NCBI GenBank assembly: GCA_947561715.1
Contig: OX387200.1
Location: 12,712,501 to 12,776,500, forward strand
Direction: 5' to 3'
Length of the DNA: 64,000 nucleotides
DNA from: Ascidia mentula
Taxonomy: Eukaryota; Chordata; Ascidiacea; Phlebobranchia; Ascidiidae
Shown: in pieces, positions 15,001 through 30,000 of the stretch
Numbering within the stretch: the stretch's first letter is position 1
Layout: every line of letters begins with the position of its first letter
The notes under the pieces: generated by a model
The model's database searches: none
Seen by the model: only the letters and a program-made list of their open reading frames with translations
What the model was told of the DNA's origin: nothing
Position numbers and translations under genes: made by a program

Positions 15001-18000
15001 TGACACTGGTATTGGATATGGACCGAAACCATCCGCGCCTTTGGTTGAAGTATTCGAAGAAGGACAAGGATTTGAACCGGTGACACCTGTCTATGGAGGT
15101 AATTTCGGTCCACATCCGATCAAACAATTAGGTCCGGAATATGTTGATACTGGTATTCGTTATGGCCCGAAACCATCCGCACCTTTGGTTGAAGTATTCG
15201 AAGACGCACCTATGTTCAAACCTACCACACCTCTGTATGGTGGTGATTTCGGTACACAACCGATCAAACAATTAGGTCCGGAATATGTTGATACTGGTAT
15301 TGGATATGGCCCGAAACCATCCGCACCTTTGGTTGAAGTATTCGAAGAAGGACAAGGATTTAAACCGATGTCACCCATCTACGGAGGTGATTTCGGTCCA
15401 CAACCGATCAAACAAGTAGGTCCGGAATATGTTGACACTGGTATTGGATATGGCCCGAAACCATCCTCGCCTTTGGTTGAAGTATTCGAAGGAGGGCAAG
15501 GATTTAAACCGATGACACCTGTCTATGGAGGTAATTTCGGTCCACATCCGATCAAACAATTAGGTCCGGAATATGTTGATACTGGTATTGGATATGGCCC
15601 GAAACCATCCGTACCTTTGGTTGAAGTATTCGAAGACGCACCTATGTTCAAACCTACCACACCTCTGTATGGTGGTGATTTCGGTAAACAACCGATCAAA
15701 CAATTAGGTCCGGAATATGTTGATACTGGTATTGGATATGGCCCGAAACCATCCGCACCTTTGGTTGAAGTATTCGAAGAAGGACAAGGATTTAAACCGA
15801 TGTCACCCATCTATGGAGGTGATTTCGGTAAACAACCGATCAAACAATTAGTTCCGGAATATGTTGACACTGGTATTGGATATGGCCCGAAACCATCCTC
15901 ACCTTTGCTTGAAGTATTCGAAGAAGGCCAAGGATTTAAACCGGTGACACCTGTCTATGGAGGTAATTTCGGTCCACATCCGATCAAACAATTTGGTCCG
16001 GAATATGTTGATACTGGTATTGGATATGGCCCGAAACCATCCGCACCTTTGGTTGAAGTATTCGAAGAAGGACAAGGATTTAAACCGATGTCACCTGTCT
16101 ATGGAGGTGATTTCGGTGCACAACCGATCAAACAATTAGGTCCGGAATATGTTGATACCGGTATTGGATATGGCCCGAAACCATTCACACCTTTGGTTGA
16201 AGTATTCGATGACGCACCTATGTTCAAACCTACCACACCTCTGTATGGTGGTGATTTCGGTAAACAACCGATCAAACAATCAGGTCCGGAATATGTTGAT
16301 ACTGGTATTGTATATGGCCCGAAACCATCCGCACCTTTGGTTGAAGTATTTGAAGACGGACAAGGATTTAAACCGATGTCACCTGTCTATGGAGGTGATT
16401 TCGGTGCACAACCGATCAAACAATTAGTTCCGGAATATGTTGATACTGGTATTGGATATGGCCCGAAACCATTCACACCTTTGGTTGAAGTATTCGATGA
16501 CGCACTTATCTTCAAACCTACCACACCTCTGTATGGTGGTGATTTCGGTAAACAACCGATCAAACAATTAGGTCCGGAATATGTTGATACTGGTATTGGA
16601 TATGGCCCGAAACCATCCGCACCTTTGGTTGAAGTATTCGAAGAAGGACAAGGATTTAAACCGATGTCACCTGTCTATGGAGGTGATTTCGGTACACAAC
16701 CGATCAAACAATTAGGTCCGGAATATGTTGATATTGGTATTGGATATGGCCCGAAACCATCCGCACCATTGATTGAAGTATTCGAAGAAGGACAAGGATT
16801 TAAACCGATGTCACCTGTATATGGAGGTGATTTCGGTAAACAACCGATCAAACAATTAGTTCCGGAATATGTTGACACTGGTATTGGATATGGCCCGAAA
16901 CCATCCTCACCTTTGGTTGAAGTATTCGAAGAAGGCCAAGGATTTAAACCGGTGACACCTGTCTATGGAGGTAATTTCGGTCCACATCCGATCAAACAAT
17001 TTGGTCCGGAATATGTTGATACTGGTATTGGATATGGCCCGAAACCATCCGCACCTTTGGTTGAAGTATTCGAAGAAGGACAAGGATTTAAACCGATGAC
17101 ACCTGTCTATGGAGGTAATTTCGGTCCACATCCGATCAAACAATTAGGTCCGGAATATGTTGATACTGGTATTGGATATGGCCCGAAACCATCCGCACCT
17201 TTGATTGAAGTATTCGAAGACGCACCTATGTTCAAACCTACCACACCTCTGTATGGTGGTGATTTCGGTAAACAACCGATCAAACAATTAGGTCCGGAAT
17301 ATGTTGATACTGGTATTGGATATGGCCCGAAACCATCCGTACCTTTGATTGAAGTATTCGAAGACGCACCTATTTTCAAACCCACCACACCTCTGTATGG
17401 TGGTGATTTCGGTAAACAACCGATCAAACAATTAGGTCCGGAATATGTTGACACTGGTATTGGATATGGCCCGAAACCATCCGCGCCTTTGGTTGAAGTA
17501 TTCGAAGAAGGACAAGGATTTAAACCGATGTCACCTGTATATGGAGGTGATTTCGGTAAACAACCGATCAAACAATTAGTTCCGGAATATGTTGACACTG
17601 GTATTGGATATGGCCCGAAACCATCGGCGCCTTTGGTTGAAGTATTCGAAGAAGGACAAGGATTTAAACCGGTGACACCTGTCTATGGAGGTAATTTCGG
17701 TCCACATCCGATCAAACAATTAGGTCCGGAATATGTTGATACTGGTATTGGATATGGCCCGAAACCATCCGCACCTTTGGTTGAAGTATTCGAAGACGCA
17801 CCTATGTTCAAACCTACCACACCTCTGTATGGTGGTGATTTCGGTACACAACCGATCAAACAATTAGGTCCGGAATATGTTGATACTGGTATTGGATATG
17901 GCCCGAAACCATCCGCACCTTTGGTTGAAGTATTCGAAGAAGGACAAGGATTTAAACCGATGTCACCCATCTATGGGGGTGATTTCGGTACACAACCGAT

Positions 18001-21000
18001 CAAACAATTAGGTCCGGAATATGTTGACACTGGTATTGGATATGGCCCGAAACCATCCGCGCCTTTGGTTGAAGTATTCGAAGAAGGACAAGGATTTAAA
18101 CCGATGACACCTGTCTATGGAGGTAATTTCGGTCCACATCCGATCAAACAATTAGGTCCGGAATATGTTGATACTGGTATTGGATATGGCCCGAAACCAT
18201 CCGCACCTTTGATTGAAGTATTCGAAGACGCACCTATGTTCAAACCTACCACACCTCTGTATGGTGGTGATTTCGGTAAACAACCGATCAAACAATTAGG
18301 TCCGGAATATGTTGATACTGGTATTGGATATGGCCCGAAACCATCCGTACCTTTGATTGAAGTATTCGAAGACGCACCTATTTTCAAACCCACCACACCT
18401 CTGTATGGTGGTGATTTCGGTAAACAACCGATCAAACAATTAGGTCCGGAATATGTTGATACTGGTATTGGATATGGCCCGAAACCATCCTCACCTTTGG
18501 TTGAAGTATTCGAAGAAGGCCAAGGATTTAAACCGGTGACACCTGTCTATGGAGGTAATTTCGGTCCACATCCGATCAAACAATTTGGTCCGGAATATGT
18601 TGATACTGGTATTGGATATGGCCCGAAACCATTCGCACCTTTGGTTGAAGTATTCGAAGAAGGACAAGGATTTAAACCGATGTCACCTGTCTATGGAGGT
18701 GATTTCGGTGCACAACCGATCAAACAATTAGGTCCGGAATATGTTGATACCGGTATTGGAAATGGCCCGAAACCATTCACACCTTTGGTTGAAGTATTCG
18801 ATGACGCACCTATGTTCAAACCTACCACACCTCTGTATGGTGGTGATTTCGGTAAACAACCGATCAAACAATTAGGTCCGGAATATGTTGATACTGGTAT
18901 TGGATATGGCCCGAAACCATCCGCACCTTTGGTTGAAGTATTCGAAGAAGGACAAGGATTTAAACCGATGTCACCTGTCTATGGAGGTGATTTCGGTACA
19001 CAACCGATCAAACAATTAGGTCCGGAATATGTTGACACTGGTATTGGATATGGCCCGAAACCATCCGCGCCTTTGGTTGAAGTATTCGAAGAAGGACAAG
19101 GATTTAAACCGATGTCACCTGTATATGGAGGTGATTTCGGTAAACAACCGATCAAACAATTAGTTCCGGAATATGTTGACACTGGTATTGGATATGGCCC
19201 GAAACCATCCGCGCCTTTGGTTGAAGTATTCGAAGAAGGACAAGGATTTAAACCGGTGACACCTGTCTATGGAGGTAATTTCGGTCCACATCCGATCAAA
19301 CAATTAGCTCCGGAATATGTTGATACTGGTATTGGATATGGCCCGAAACCATCCGCACCTTTGGTTGAAGTATTCGAAGACGCACCTATGTTCAAACCTA
19401 CCACACCTCTGTATGGTGGTGATTTCGGTACACAACCGATCAAACAATTAGGTCCGGAATATGTTGATACTGGTATTGGATATGGCCCGAAACCATCCGC
19501 AACTTTGGTTGAAGTATTCGAAGAAGGACAAGGATTCAAACCGATGTCACCCATCTATGGAGGTGATTTCGGTACAAAACCGATCAAACAATTAGGTCCG
19601 GAATATGTTGACACTGGTATTGGATATGGCCCGAAACCATCCTCACCTTTAGTTGAAGTATTCGAAGAAGGACAAGGATTTAAACCGATGTCACCTGTCT
19701 ATGGAGGTGATTTCGGTGCACAACCGATCAAACAATTAGGTCCGGAATATGTTGATACCGCTATTGGATATGGCCCGAAACCATTCACACCTTTGGTTGA
19801 AGTATTCGATGACGCACCTATGTTCAAACCTACCACACCTCTGTATGGTGGTGATTTCGGTAAACAACCGATCAAACAATTAGGTCCGGAATATGTTGAT
19901 ACTGGTATTGGATATGGCCCGAAACCATCCGCACCTTTGGTTGAAGTATTCGAAGAAGGACAAGGATTTAAACCGATGTCACCTGTCTATGGAGGTGATT
20001 TCGGTACACAACCGATCAAACAATTAGGTCCGGAATATGTTGACACTGGTATTGGATATGGCCCGAAACCATCCGCGCCTTTGGTTGAAGTATTCGAAGA
20101 AGGACAAGGATTTAAACCGATGTCACCTGTATATGGAGGTGATTTTCGTAAACAACCGATCAAACAATTAGTTCCGGAATATGTTGACACTGGTATTGGA
20201 TATGGACCGAAACCATCCGCGCCTTTGGTTGAAGTATTCGAAGAAGGACAAGGATTTGAACCGGTGACACCTGTCTATGGAGGTAATTTCGGTCCACATC
20301 CGATCAAACAATTAGGTCCGGAATATGTTGATACTGGTATTCGTTATGGCCCGAAACCATCCGCACCTTTGGTTGAAGTATTCGAAGACGCACCTATGTT
20401 CAAACCTACCACACCTCTGTATGGTGGTGATTTCGGTACACAACCGATCAAACAATTAGGTCCGGAATATGTTGATACTGGTATTGGATATGGCCCGAAA
20501 CCATCCGCACCTTTGGTTGAAGTATTCGAAGAAGGACAAGGATTTAAACCGATGTCACCCATCTACGGAGGTGATTTCGGTCCACAACCGATCAAACAAG
20601 TAGGTCCGGAATATGTTGACACTGGTATTGGATATGGCCCGAAACCATCCTCGCCTTTGGTTGAAGTATTCGAAGGAGGGCAAGGATTTAAACCGATGAC
20701 ACCTGTCTATGGAGGTAATTTCGGTCCACATCCGATCAAACAATTAGGTCCGGAATATGTTGATACTGGTATTGGATATGGCCCGAAACCATCCGTACCT
20801 TTGGTTGAAGTATTCGAAGACGCACCTATGTTCAAACCTACCACACCTCTGTATGGTGGTGATTTCGGTAAACAACCGATCAAACAATTAGGTCCGGAAT
20901 ATGTTGATACTGGTATTGGATATGGCCCGAAACCATCCGCACCTTTGGTTGAAGTATTCGAAGAAGGACAAGGATTTAAACCGATGTCACCCATCTATGG

Positions 21001-24000
21001 AGGTGATTTCGGTAAACAACCGATCAAACAATTAGTTCCGGAATATGTTGACACTGGTATTGGATATGGCCCGAAACCATCCTCACCTTTGCTTGAAGTA
21101 TTCGAAGAAGGCCAAGGATTTAAACCGGTGACACCTGTCTATGGAGGTAATTTCGGTCCACATCCGATCAAACAATTTGGTCCGGAATATGTTGATACTG
21201 GTATTGGATATGGCCCGAAACCATCCGCACCTTTGGTTGAAGTATTCGAAGAAGGACAAGGATTTAAACCGATGTCACCTGTCTATGGAGGTGATTTCGG
21301 TGCACAACCGATCAAACAATTAGGTCCGGAATATGTTGATACCGGTATTGGATATGGCCCGAAACCATTCACACCTTTGGTTGAAGTATTCGATGACGCA
21401 CCTATGTTCAAACCTACCACACCTCTGTATGGTGGTGATTTCGGTAAACAACCGATCAAACAATCAGGTCCGGAATATGTTGATACTGGTATTGTATATG
21501 GCCCGAAACCATCCGCACCTTTGGTTGAAGTATTTGAAGACGGACAAGGATTTAAACCGATGTCACCTGTCTATGGAGGTGATTTCGGTGCACAACCGAT
21601 CAAACAATTAGTTCCGGAATATGTTGATACTGGTATTGGATATGGCCCGAAACCATTCACACCTTTGGTTGAAGTATTCGATGACGCACTTATCTTCAAA
21701 CCTACCACACCTCTGTATGGTGGTGATTTCGGTAAACAACCGATCAAACAATTAGGTCCGGAATATGTTGATACTGGTATTGGATATGGCCCGAAACCAT
21801 CCGCACCTTTGGTTGAAGTATTCGAAGAAGGACAAGGATTTAAACCGATGTCACCTGTCTATGGAGGTGATTTCGGTACACAACCGATCAAACAATTAGG
21901 TCCGGAATATGTTGATATTGGTATTGGATATGGCCCGAAACCATCCGCACCATTGATTGAAGTATTCGAAGAAGGACAAGGATTTAAACCGATGTCACCT
22001 GTATATGGAGGTGATTTCGGTAAACAACCGATCAAACAATTAGTTCCGGAATATGTTGACACTGGTATTGGATATGGCCCGAAACCATCCTCACCTTTGG
22101 TTGAAGTATTCGAAGAAGGCCAAGGATTTAAACCGGTGACACCTGTCTATGGAGGTAATTTCGGTCCACATCCGATCAAACAATTTGGTCCGGAATATGT
22201 TGATACTGGTATTGGATATGGCCCGAAACCATCCGCACCTTTGGTTGAAGTATTCGAAGAAGGACAAGGATTTAAACCGATGTCACCTGTCTATGGAGGT
22301 GATTTCGGTGCACAACCGATCAAACAATTAGGTCCGGAATATGTTGATACCGGTATTGGATATGGCCCGAAACCATTCACACCTTTGGTTGATGTATTCG
22401 ATGACGCACCTATGTTCAAACCTACCACACCTCGGTATGGTGGTGATTTCGGTAAACAACCGATCAAACAATTAGGTCCGGAATATGTTGATACTGGTAT
22501 TGGATATGGCCCGAAACCATCCGCACCTTTGGTTGAAGTATTCGAAGAAGGACAAGGATTTAAACCGATGTCACCTGTATATGGAGGTGATTTCGGTAAA
22601 CAACCGATCAAACAATTAGTTCCGGAATATGTTGACACTGGTATTGGATATGGCCCGAAACCATCCGCGCCTTTGGTTGAAGTATTCGAAGAAGGACAAG
22701 GATTTAAACCGGTGACACCTGTCTATGGAGGTAATTTCGGACCACATCCGATCAAACAATTAGGTCCGGAATATGTTGATACCGGTATTGGATATGGCCC
22801 GAAACCATTCACACCTTTGGTTGAAGTATTCGATGACGCACCTATGTTCAAACCTACCACACCTCTGTATGGTGGTGATTTCGGTAAACAACCGATCAAA
22901 CAATTAGGTCCGGAATATGTTGACACTGGTATTGGATATGGCCCGAAAACATCCTCACCTTTGGTTAAAGTATTCGAAGAAGGCCAAGGATTTAAACCGG
23001 TGACACCTGTATATGGAAGTGATTTCGGTCCACATCCGATCAAACAATTTGGTCCGGAATATGTTGATACTGGTATTGGATATGGCCCGAAACCATCCGC
23101 ACCTTTGGTTGAAGTATTCGAAGAAGGACAAGGATTTAAACCGATGTCACCTGTCTATGGAGGTGATTTCGGTGCACAACCGATCAAACAATTAGGTCCG
23201 GAATATGTTGATACCGGTATTGGATATGGCCCGAAACCATTCACACCTTTGGTTGAAGTATTCGATGACGCACCTATGTTCAAACCTTCCACACCTCGGT
23301 ATGGTGGTGATTTCGGTAAACAACCGATCAAACAATTAGGTCCGGAATATGTTGATACTGGTATTGGATATGGCCCGAAACCATCCGCACCTTTGGTTGA
23401 AGTATTCGAAGAAGGACAAGGATTTAATCCGATGTCACCTGTATATGGAGGTGATTTCGGTAAACAACCGATCAAACAATTAGTTCCGGAATATGTTGAC
23501 ACTGGTATTGGATATGGCCCGAAACCATCCGCGCCTTTGGTTGAAGTATTCGAAGAAGGACAAGGATTTAAACCGGTGACACCAGTCTATGGAGGTAATT
23601 TCGGTCCACAACCGATCAAACAATTAGGTCCGGAATATGTTGATACTGGTATTGGATATGGCCCGAAACCATCCGTACCTTTGATTGAAGTATTCGAAGA
23701 CGCACCTATGTTCAAACCTACCACACCTCTGTATGGTGGTGATTTCGGTAAACAACCGATCAAACAATTAGGTCCGGAATATGTTGACACTGGTATTGGA
23801 TATGGCCCGAAACCATCCTCACCTTTGGTTGAAGTATTCGAAGAAGGCCAAGGATTTAAACCGGTGACACCTGTCTATGGAAGTGATTTCGGTCCACATC
23901 CGATCAAACAATTTGGTCCGGAATATGTTGATACTGGTATTGGATATGGCCCGAAACCATCCGCACCTTTGGTTGAAGTATTCGAAGAAGGACAAGGATT

Positions 24001-27000
24001 TAAACCGATGTCACCTGTCTATGGAGGTGATTTCGGTGCACAACCGATCAAACAATTAGGTCCGGAATATGTTGATACCGGTATTGGATATGGCCCGAAA
24101 CCATTCACACCTTTGGTTGAAGTATTCGATGACGCACCTATGTACAAACCTACCACACCTCTGTATGGTGGTGATTTCGGTAAACAACCGATCAAACAAT
24201 TAGGTCCGGAATATGTTGATACTGGTATTGGATATGGCCCTAAACCATCCGCACCTTTGGTTGAAGTATTCGAAGACGGACAAGGATTTAAACCGATGTC
24301 ACCTGTCTATGGAGGTGATTTCGGTACACAACCGATCAAACAATTAGGTCCGGAATATGTTGATACTGGTATTGGATATGGCCCGAAACCATTCACACCT
24401 TTGGTTGAAGTATTCGATGACGCACCTATGTTCAAACCTACCACACCTCTGTATGGTGGTGATTTCGGTAAACAACCGATCAAACAATTAGGTCCGGAAT
24501 ATGTTGATACTGGTATTGGATATGGCCCGAAACCATCCGCACCTTTGGTTGAAGTATTCGAAGAAGGACAAGGATTTAAACCGATGTCACCTGTCTATGG
24601 AGGTGATTTCGGTCCACAACCGATCAAACAATTAGTTCCGGAATATGTTGACACTGGTATTGGATATGGCCCGAAACCATCCGCACCTTTGGTTGAAGTA
24701 TTCGAAGAAGGACAAGGATTTAAACCGATGTCACCTGTCTATGGAGGTGATTTCGGTGCACAACCGATCAAACAATTAGGTCCGGAATATGTTGATACCG
24801 GTATTGGATATGGCCCGAAACCATTCACACCTTTGGTTGAAGTATTCGATGACGCACCTATGTTCAAACCTACCACACCTCGGTATGGTGGTGATTTCGG
24901 TAAACAACCGATCAAACAATTAGGTCCGGAATATGTTGATACTGGTATTGGATATGGCCCGAAACCATCCGCACCTTTGGTTGAAGTTTTCGAAGAAGGA
25001 CAAGGATTTAAACCGATGTCACCTGTCTATGGAGGTGAATTCGGTACACAACCGATCAAACAATTAGGTCCGGAATATGTTGATACTGGTATTGGATATG
25101 GCCCGAAACCATCCGCACCTTTGGTTGAAGTATTCGAAGAAGGACAAGGATTTAAACCGATGTCACCTGTCTATGGAGGTGATTTCGGTCCACAACCGAT
25201 CAAACAATTAGTACCGGAATATGTTGACACTGGTATTGGATATGGCCCGAAACCATCCGCACCTTTGGTTGAAGTATTCGAAGAAGGACAAGGATTTAAA
25301 CCGGTGACACCTGTCTATGGAGGTAATTTCGGTCCACATCCGATCAAACAATTCGGTCCGGAATATGTTGATACTGGTATTGGATATGGCCCGAAACCAT
25401 CCGCACCTTTGGTTGAAGTATTCGAAGAAGGACAAGGATTTAAACCGATATCACCTGTCTATGGAGGTGATTTCGGTGCACAACCGATCAAACAATTAGG
25501 TCCGGAATATGTTGATACCGGTATTGGATATGGCCTGAAACCATTCACACCTTTGGTTGAAGTATTCGATGACGCACCTATGTTCAAACCTACCACACCT
25601 CTGTATGGTGGTGATTTCGGTAAACAACCGATCAAACAATTAGGTCCGGAATATGTTGATACTGGTATTGGATATGGCCCGAAACCATTCGCACCTTTGG
25701 TTGAAGTATTCGAAGAAGGACAAGGATTTAAACCGATGTCACCTGTCTATGGAGGTGATTTCGGTCCACAACCGATCAAACAATTAGTTCCGGAATATGT
25801 TGACACTGGTATTGGATATGGCCCGAAACCATCCGCACCTTTGGTTGAAGTATTCGAAGACGGAGATGGATTTAAACCGATGTCACCTGTCTATGGAGGT
25901 GATTTCGGTACACAACCGATCAAACAATTAGGTCCGGAATATGTTGATACTGGTATTGGATATGGCCCGAAACCATTCACACCTTTGGTTGAAGTATTCG
26001 ATGACGCACCTATGTTCAAACCTACCACACCTCTGTATGGTGGTGATTTCGGTAAACAACCGATCAAACAATTAGGTCCGGAATATGTTGATACTGGTAT
26101 TGGATATGGCCCGAAACCATCCGCACCTTTGGTTGAAGTATTCGAAGAAGGACAAGGATTTAAACCGATGTCACCTGTCTATGGAGGTGATTTCGGTCCA
26201 CAACCGATCAAACAATTAGGTCCGGAATATGTTGACACTGGTATTGGATATGGCCCGAAACCATCCGCACCTTTGGTTGAAGTATTCGAAGAAGGACAAG
26301 GATTTAAACCGATGTCACCTGTCTATGGAGGTGATTTCGGTGCACAACCGATCAAACAATTAGGTCCGGAATATGTTGATACCGGTATTGGATATGGCCC
26401 GAAACCATTCACACCTTTGGTTGAAGTATTCGATGACGCACCTATGTTCAAACCTACCACACCTCGGTATGGTGGTGATTTCGGTAAACAACCGATCAAA
26501 GAATTAGGTCCGGAATATGTTGATACTGGTATTGGATATGGCCCGAAACCATCCGCACCTTTGGTTGAAGTTTTCGAAGAAGGACAAGGATATAAACCGA
26601 TGTCACCTGTCTATGGAGGTGAATTCGGTACACAACTGATCAAACAATTAGGTCCGGAATATGTTGATACTGGTATTGGATATGGCCCGAAACCATCCGC
26701 ACCTTTGGTTGAAGTATTCGAAGAAGGACAAGGATTTAAACCGATGTCACCTGTCTATGGAGGTGATTTCGGTCCACAACCGATCAAACAATTAGTACCG
26801 GAATATGTTGACACTGGTATTGGATATGGCCCGAAACCATCCGCACCTTTGGTTGAAGTATTCGAAGAAGGACAAGGATTTAAACCGGTGACACCTGTCT
26901 ATGGAGGTAATTTCGGTCCACATCCGATCAAACAATTCGTTCCGGAATATGTTGATACTGGTATTGGATATGGCCCGAAACCATCCGCACCTTTGGTTGA

Positions 27001-30000
27001 AGTATTCGAAGAAGGACAAGGATTTAAACCGATGTCACCTGTCTATGGAGATGATTTCGGTGCACAACCGATCAAACAATTAGGTCCGGAATATGTTGAT
27101 ACCGGTATTGGATATGGCCCGAAACCATTCACACCTTTGGTTGAAGTATTCGATGACGCACCTATGTTCAAACCTACCACACCTCGGTATGGTGGTGATT
27201 TCGGTAAACAACCGATCAAACAATTAGGTCCGGAATATGTTGATACTGGTATTGGATATGGCCCGAAACCATCCGCACCTTTGGTTGAAGTATTCGAAGA
27301 AGGACAAGGATTTAAACCGATGTCACCTGTCTATGGAGGTGATTTCGGTACACAACCGATCAAACAATTAGGTCCGGAATATGTTGATACCGGTATTGGA
27401 TATGGCCCGAAACCATTCACACCTTTGGTTGAAGTATTCGATGACGCACCTATGTTCAAACCTACCACACCTCGGTATGGTGGTGATTTCGGTAAACAAC
27501 CGATCAAACAATTAGGTCCGGAATATGTTGATACTGGTATTGGATATGGCCCGAAACCATCCGCACCTTTGGTTGAATTATTCGAAGAAGGACAAGGATT
27601 TAAACCGATGTCACCTGTCTATGGAGGTGATTTCGGTACACAACCGATCAAACAATTAGGTCCGGAATATGTTGATACTGGTATTGGATATGGTCCGAAA
27701 CCATCCGCACCTTTGATTGAAGTATTCGAAGAAGGGCAAGGATTTAAACCGATGTCACCTGTATATGGAGGTGATTTCGGTAAACAACCGATCAAACAAT
27801 TAGTTCCGGAATATGTTGACACTGGTATTGGATATGGCCCGAAACCATCCTCACCTTTGGTTGAAGTATTCGTAGAAGGCCAAGGATTTAAACCGGAGAC
27901 ACCTGTCTATGGAGGTGATTTCGGTCCACATCCGATCAAACAATTTGGTCCGGAATATGTTGATACTGGTATTGGATATGGCCCGAAACCATCCGCACCT
28001 TTGGTTGAAGTATTCGAAGAAGGACAAGGATTTAAACCGATGTCACCTGTCTATGGAGGTGATTTCGGTGCACAACCGATCAAACAATTAGGTCCGGAAT
28101 ATGTTGATACAGGTATTGGATATGGCCCGAAACCATTCACACCTTTGGTTGAAGTATTCGATGACGCACCTATGTTCAAACCTACCACACCTCGGTATGG
28201 TGGTGATTTCGGTAAACAACCGATCAAACAATTAGGTCCGGAATATGTTGATACTGGTATTGGATATGGCCCGAAACCATCCGCACCTTTGGTTGAAGTA
28301 TTCGAAGAAGGACAAGGATATAAACCGATGTCACCTGTCTATGGAGGTGATTTCGGTCCACAACCGATCAAACAATTAGTACCGGAATATGTTGACACTG
28401 GTATTGGATATGGCCCGAAACCATCCGCACCTTTGGTTGAAGTATTCGAAGAAGGACAAGGATTTAAACCGGTGACACCTGTCTATGGAGGTAATTTCGG
28501 TCCACATCCGATCAAACAATTCGTTCCGGAATATGTTGATACTGGTATTGGATATGGCCCGAAACCATACGCACCTTTGGTTGAAGTATTCGAAGAAGGA
28601 CAAGGATTTAAACCGATGTCACCTGTCTATGGAGATGATTTCGGTGCACAACCGATCAAACAATTAGGTCCGGAATATGTTGATACCGGTATTGGATATG
28701 GCCCGAAACCATTCACACCTTTGGTTGAAGTATTCGATGACGCACCTATGTTCAAACCTACCACACCTCGGTATGGTGGTGATTTCGGTAAACAACCGAT
28801 CAAACAATTAGGTCCGGAATATGTTGATACTGGTATTGGATATGGCCCGAAACCATCCGCACCTTTGGTTGAAGTATTCGAAGAAGGACAAGTATTTAAA
28901 CCGATGTCACCTGTCTATGGAGGTGATTTCGGTACACAACCGATCAAACAATTAGTTCCGGAATATGTTGACACTGGTATTGGATATGGCCCGAAACCAT
29001 CCGCACCTTTGGTTGAAGTATTCGAAAAAGGACAAGGATTTAAACCGATGTCACCTGTCTATGGAGGTAATTTCGGTGCACAACCGATCAAACAATTAGG
29101 TCCGGAATATGTTGATACCGGTATTGGATATGGCCCGAAACCATTCACACCTTTGGTTGAAGTATTCGATGACGCACCTATGTTCAAACCTACCACACCT
29201 CTGTATGGTGGTGATTTCGGTAAACAACCGATCAAACAATTAGGTCCGGAATATGTTGATACTGGTATTGGATATGGCCCGAAACCATCCGCACCTTTGG
29301 TTGAAGTATTCGAAGAAGGACAAGGATTTAAACCGATGTCACCTGTCTATGGAGGTGAATTCGGTACACAACCGACCAAACAATTAGGTCCGGAATATGT
29401 TGATACCGGTATTGGATATGGCCCGAAACCATTCACACCTTCGGTTGAAGTATTCGATGACGCACCTATGTTCAAGCCTACCACACCTCTGTATGGTGGT
29501 GATTTCGGTAAACAACCGATCAAACAATTAGGTCCGGAATATGTTGATACTGGTATTGGATATGGCCCGAAACCATCCGCACCTTTGGTTGAAGTATTCG
29601 AAGAAGGACAAGGATTTAAACCGATGTCACCTGTCTATGGAGGTGATTTCGGTCCACAACCTATCAAACAATTAGTTCCGGAATATGTTGATACTGGTAT
29701 TGGATATGGCCCGAAACCATCCGCACCTTTGGTTGAAGTATTCGATGACGCACCTATGTTCAAACCTACCACACCTCTGTATGGTGGTGATATCGGTAAA
29801 CAACCGATCAAACAATTTGGTCCGGAATATGTTGATACTGGTATTGGATATGGCCCGAAACCATCCTCACCTTTGGTTGAAGTATTCGAAGAAGGCCAAG
29901 GATTTAAACCGGTGACACTTGTCTATGGAGGTAATTTCGGTCCACATCCGATCAAACAATTAGTTCCGGAATATGTTGACACTGGTATTGGATATGGCCC

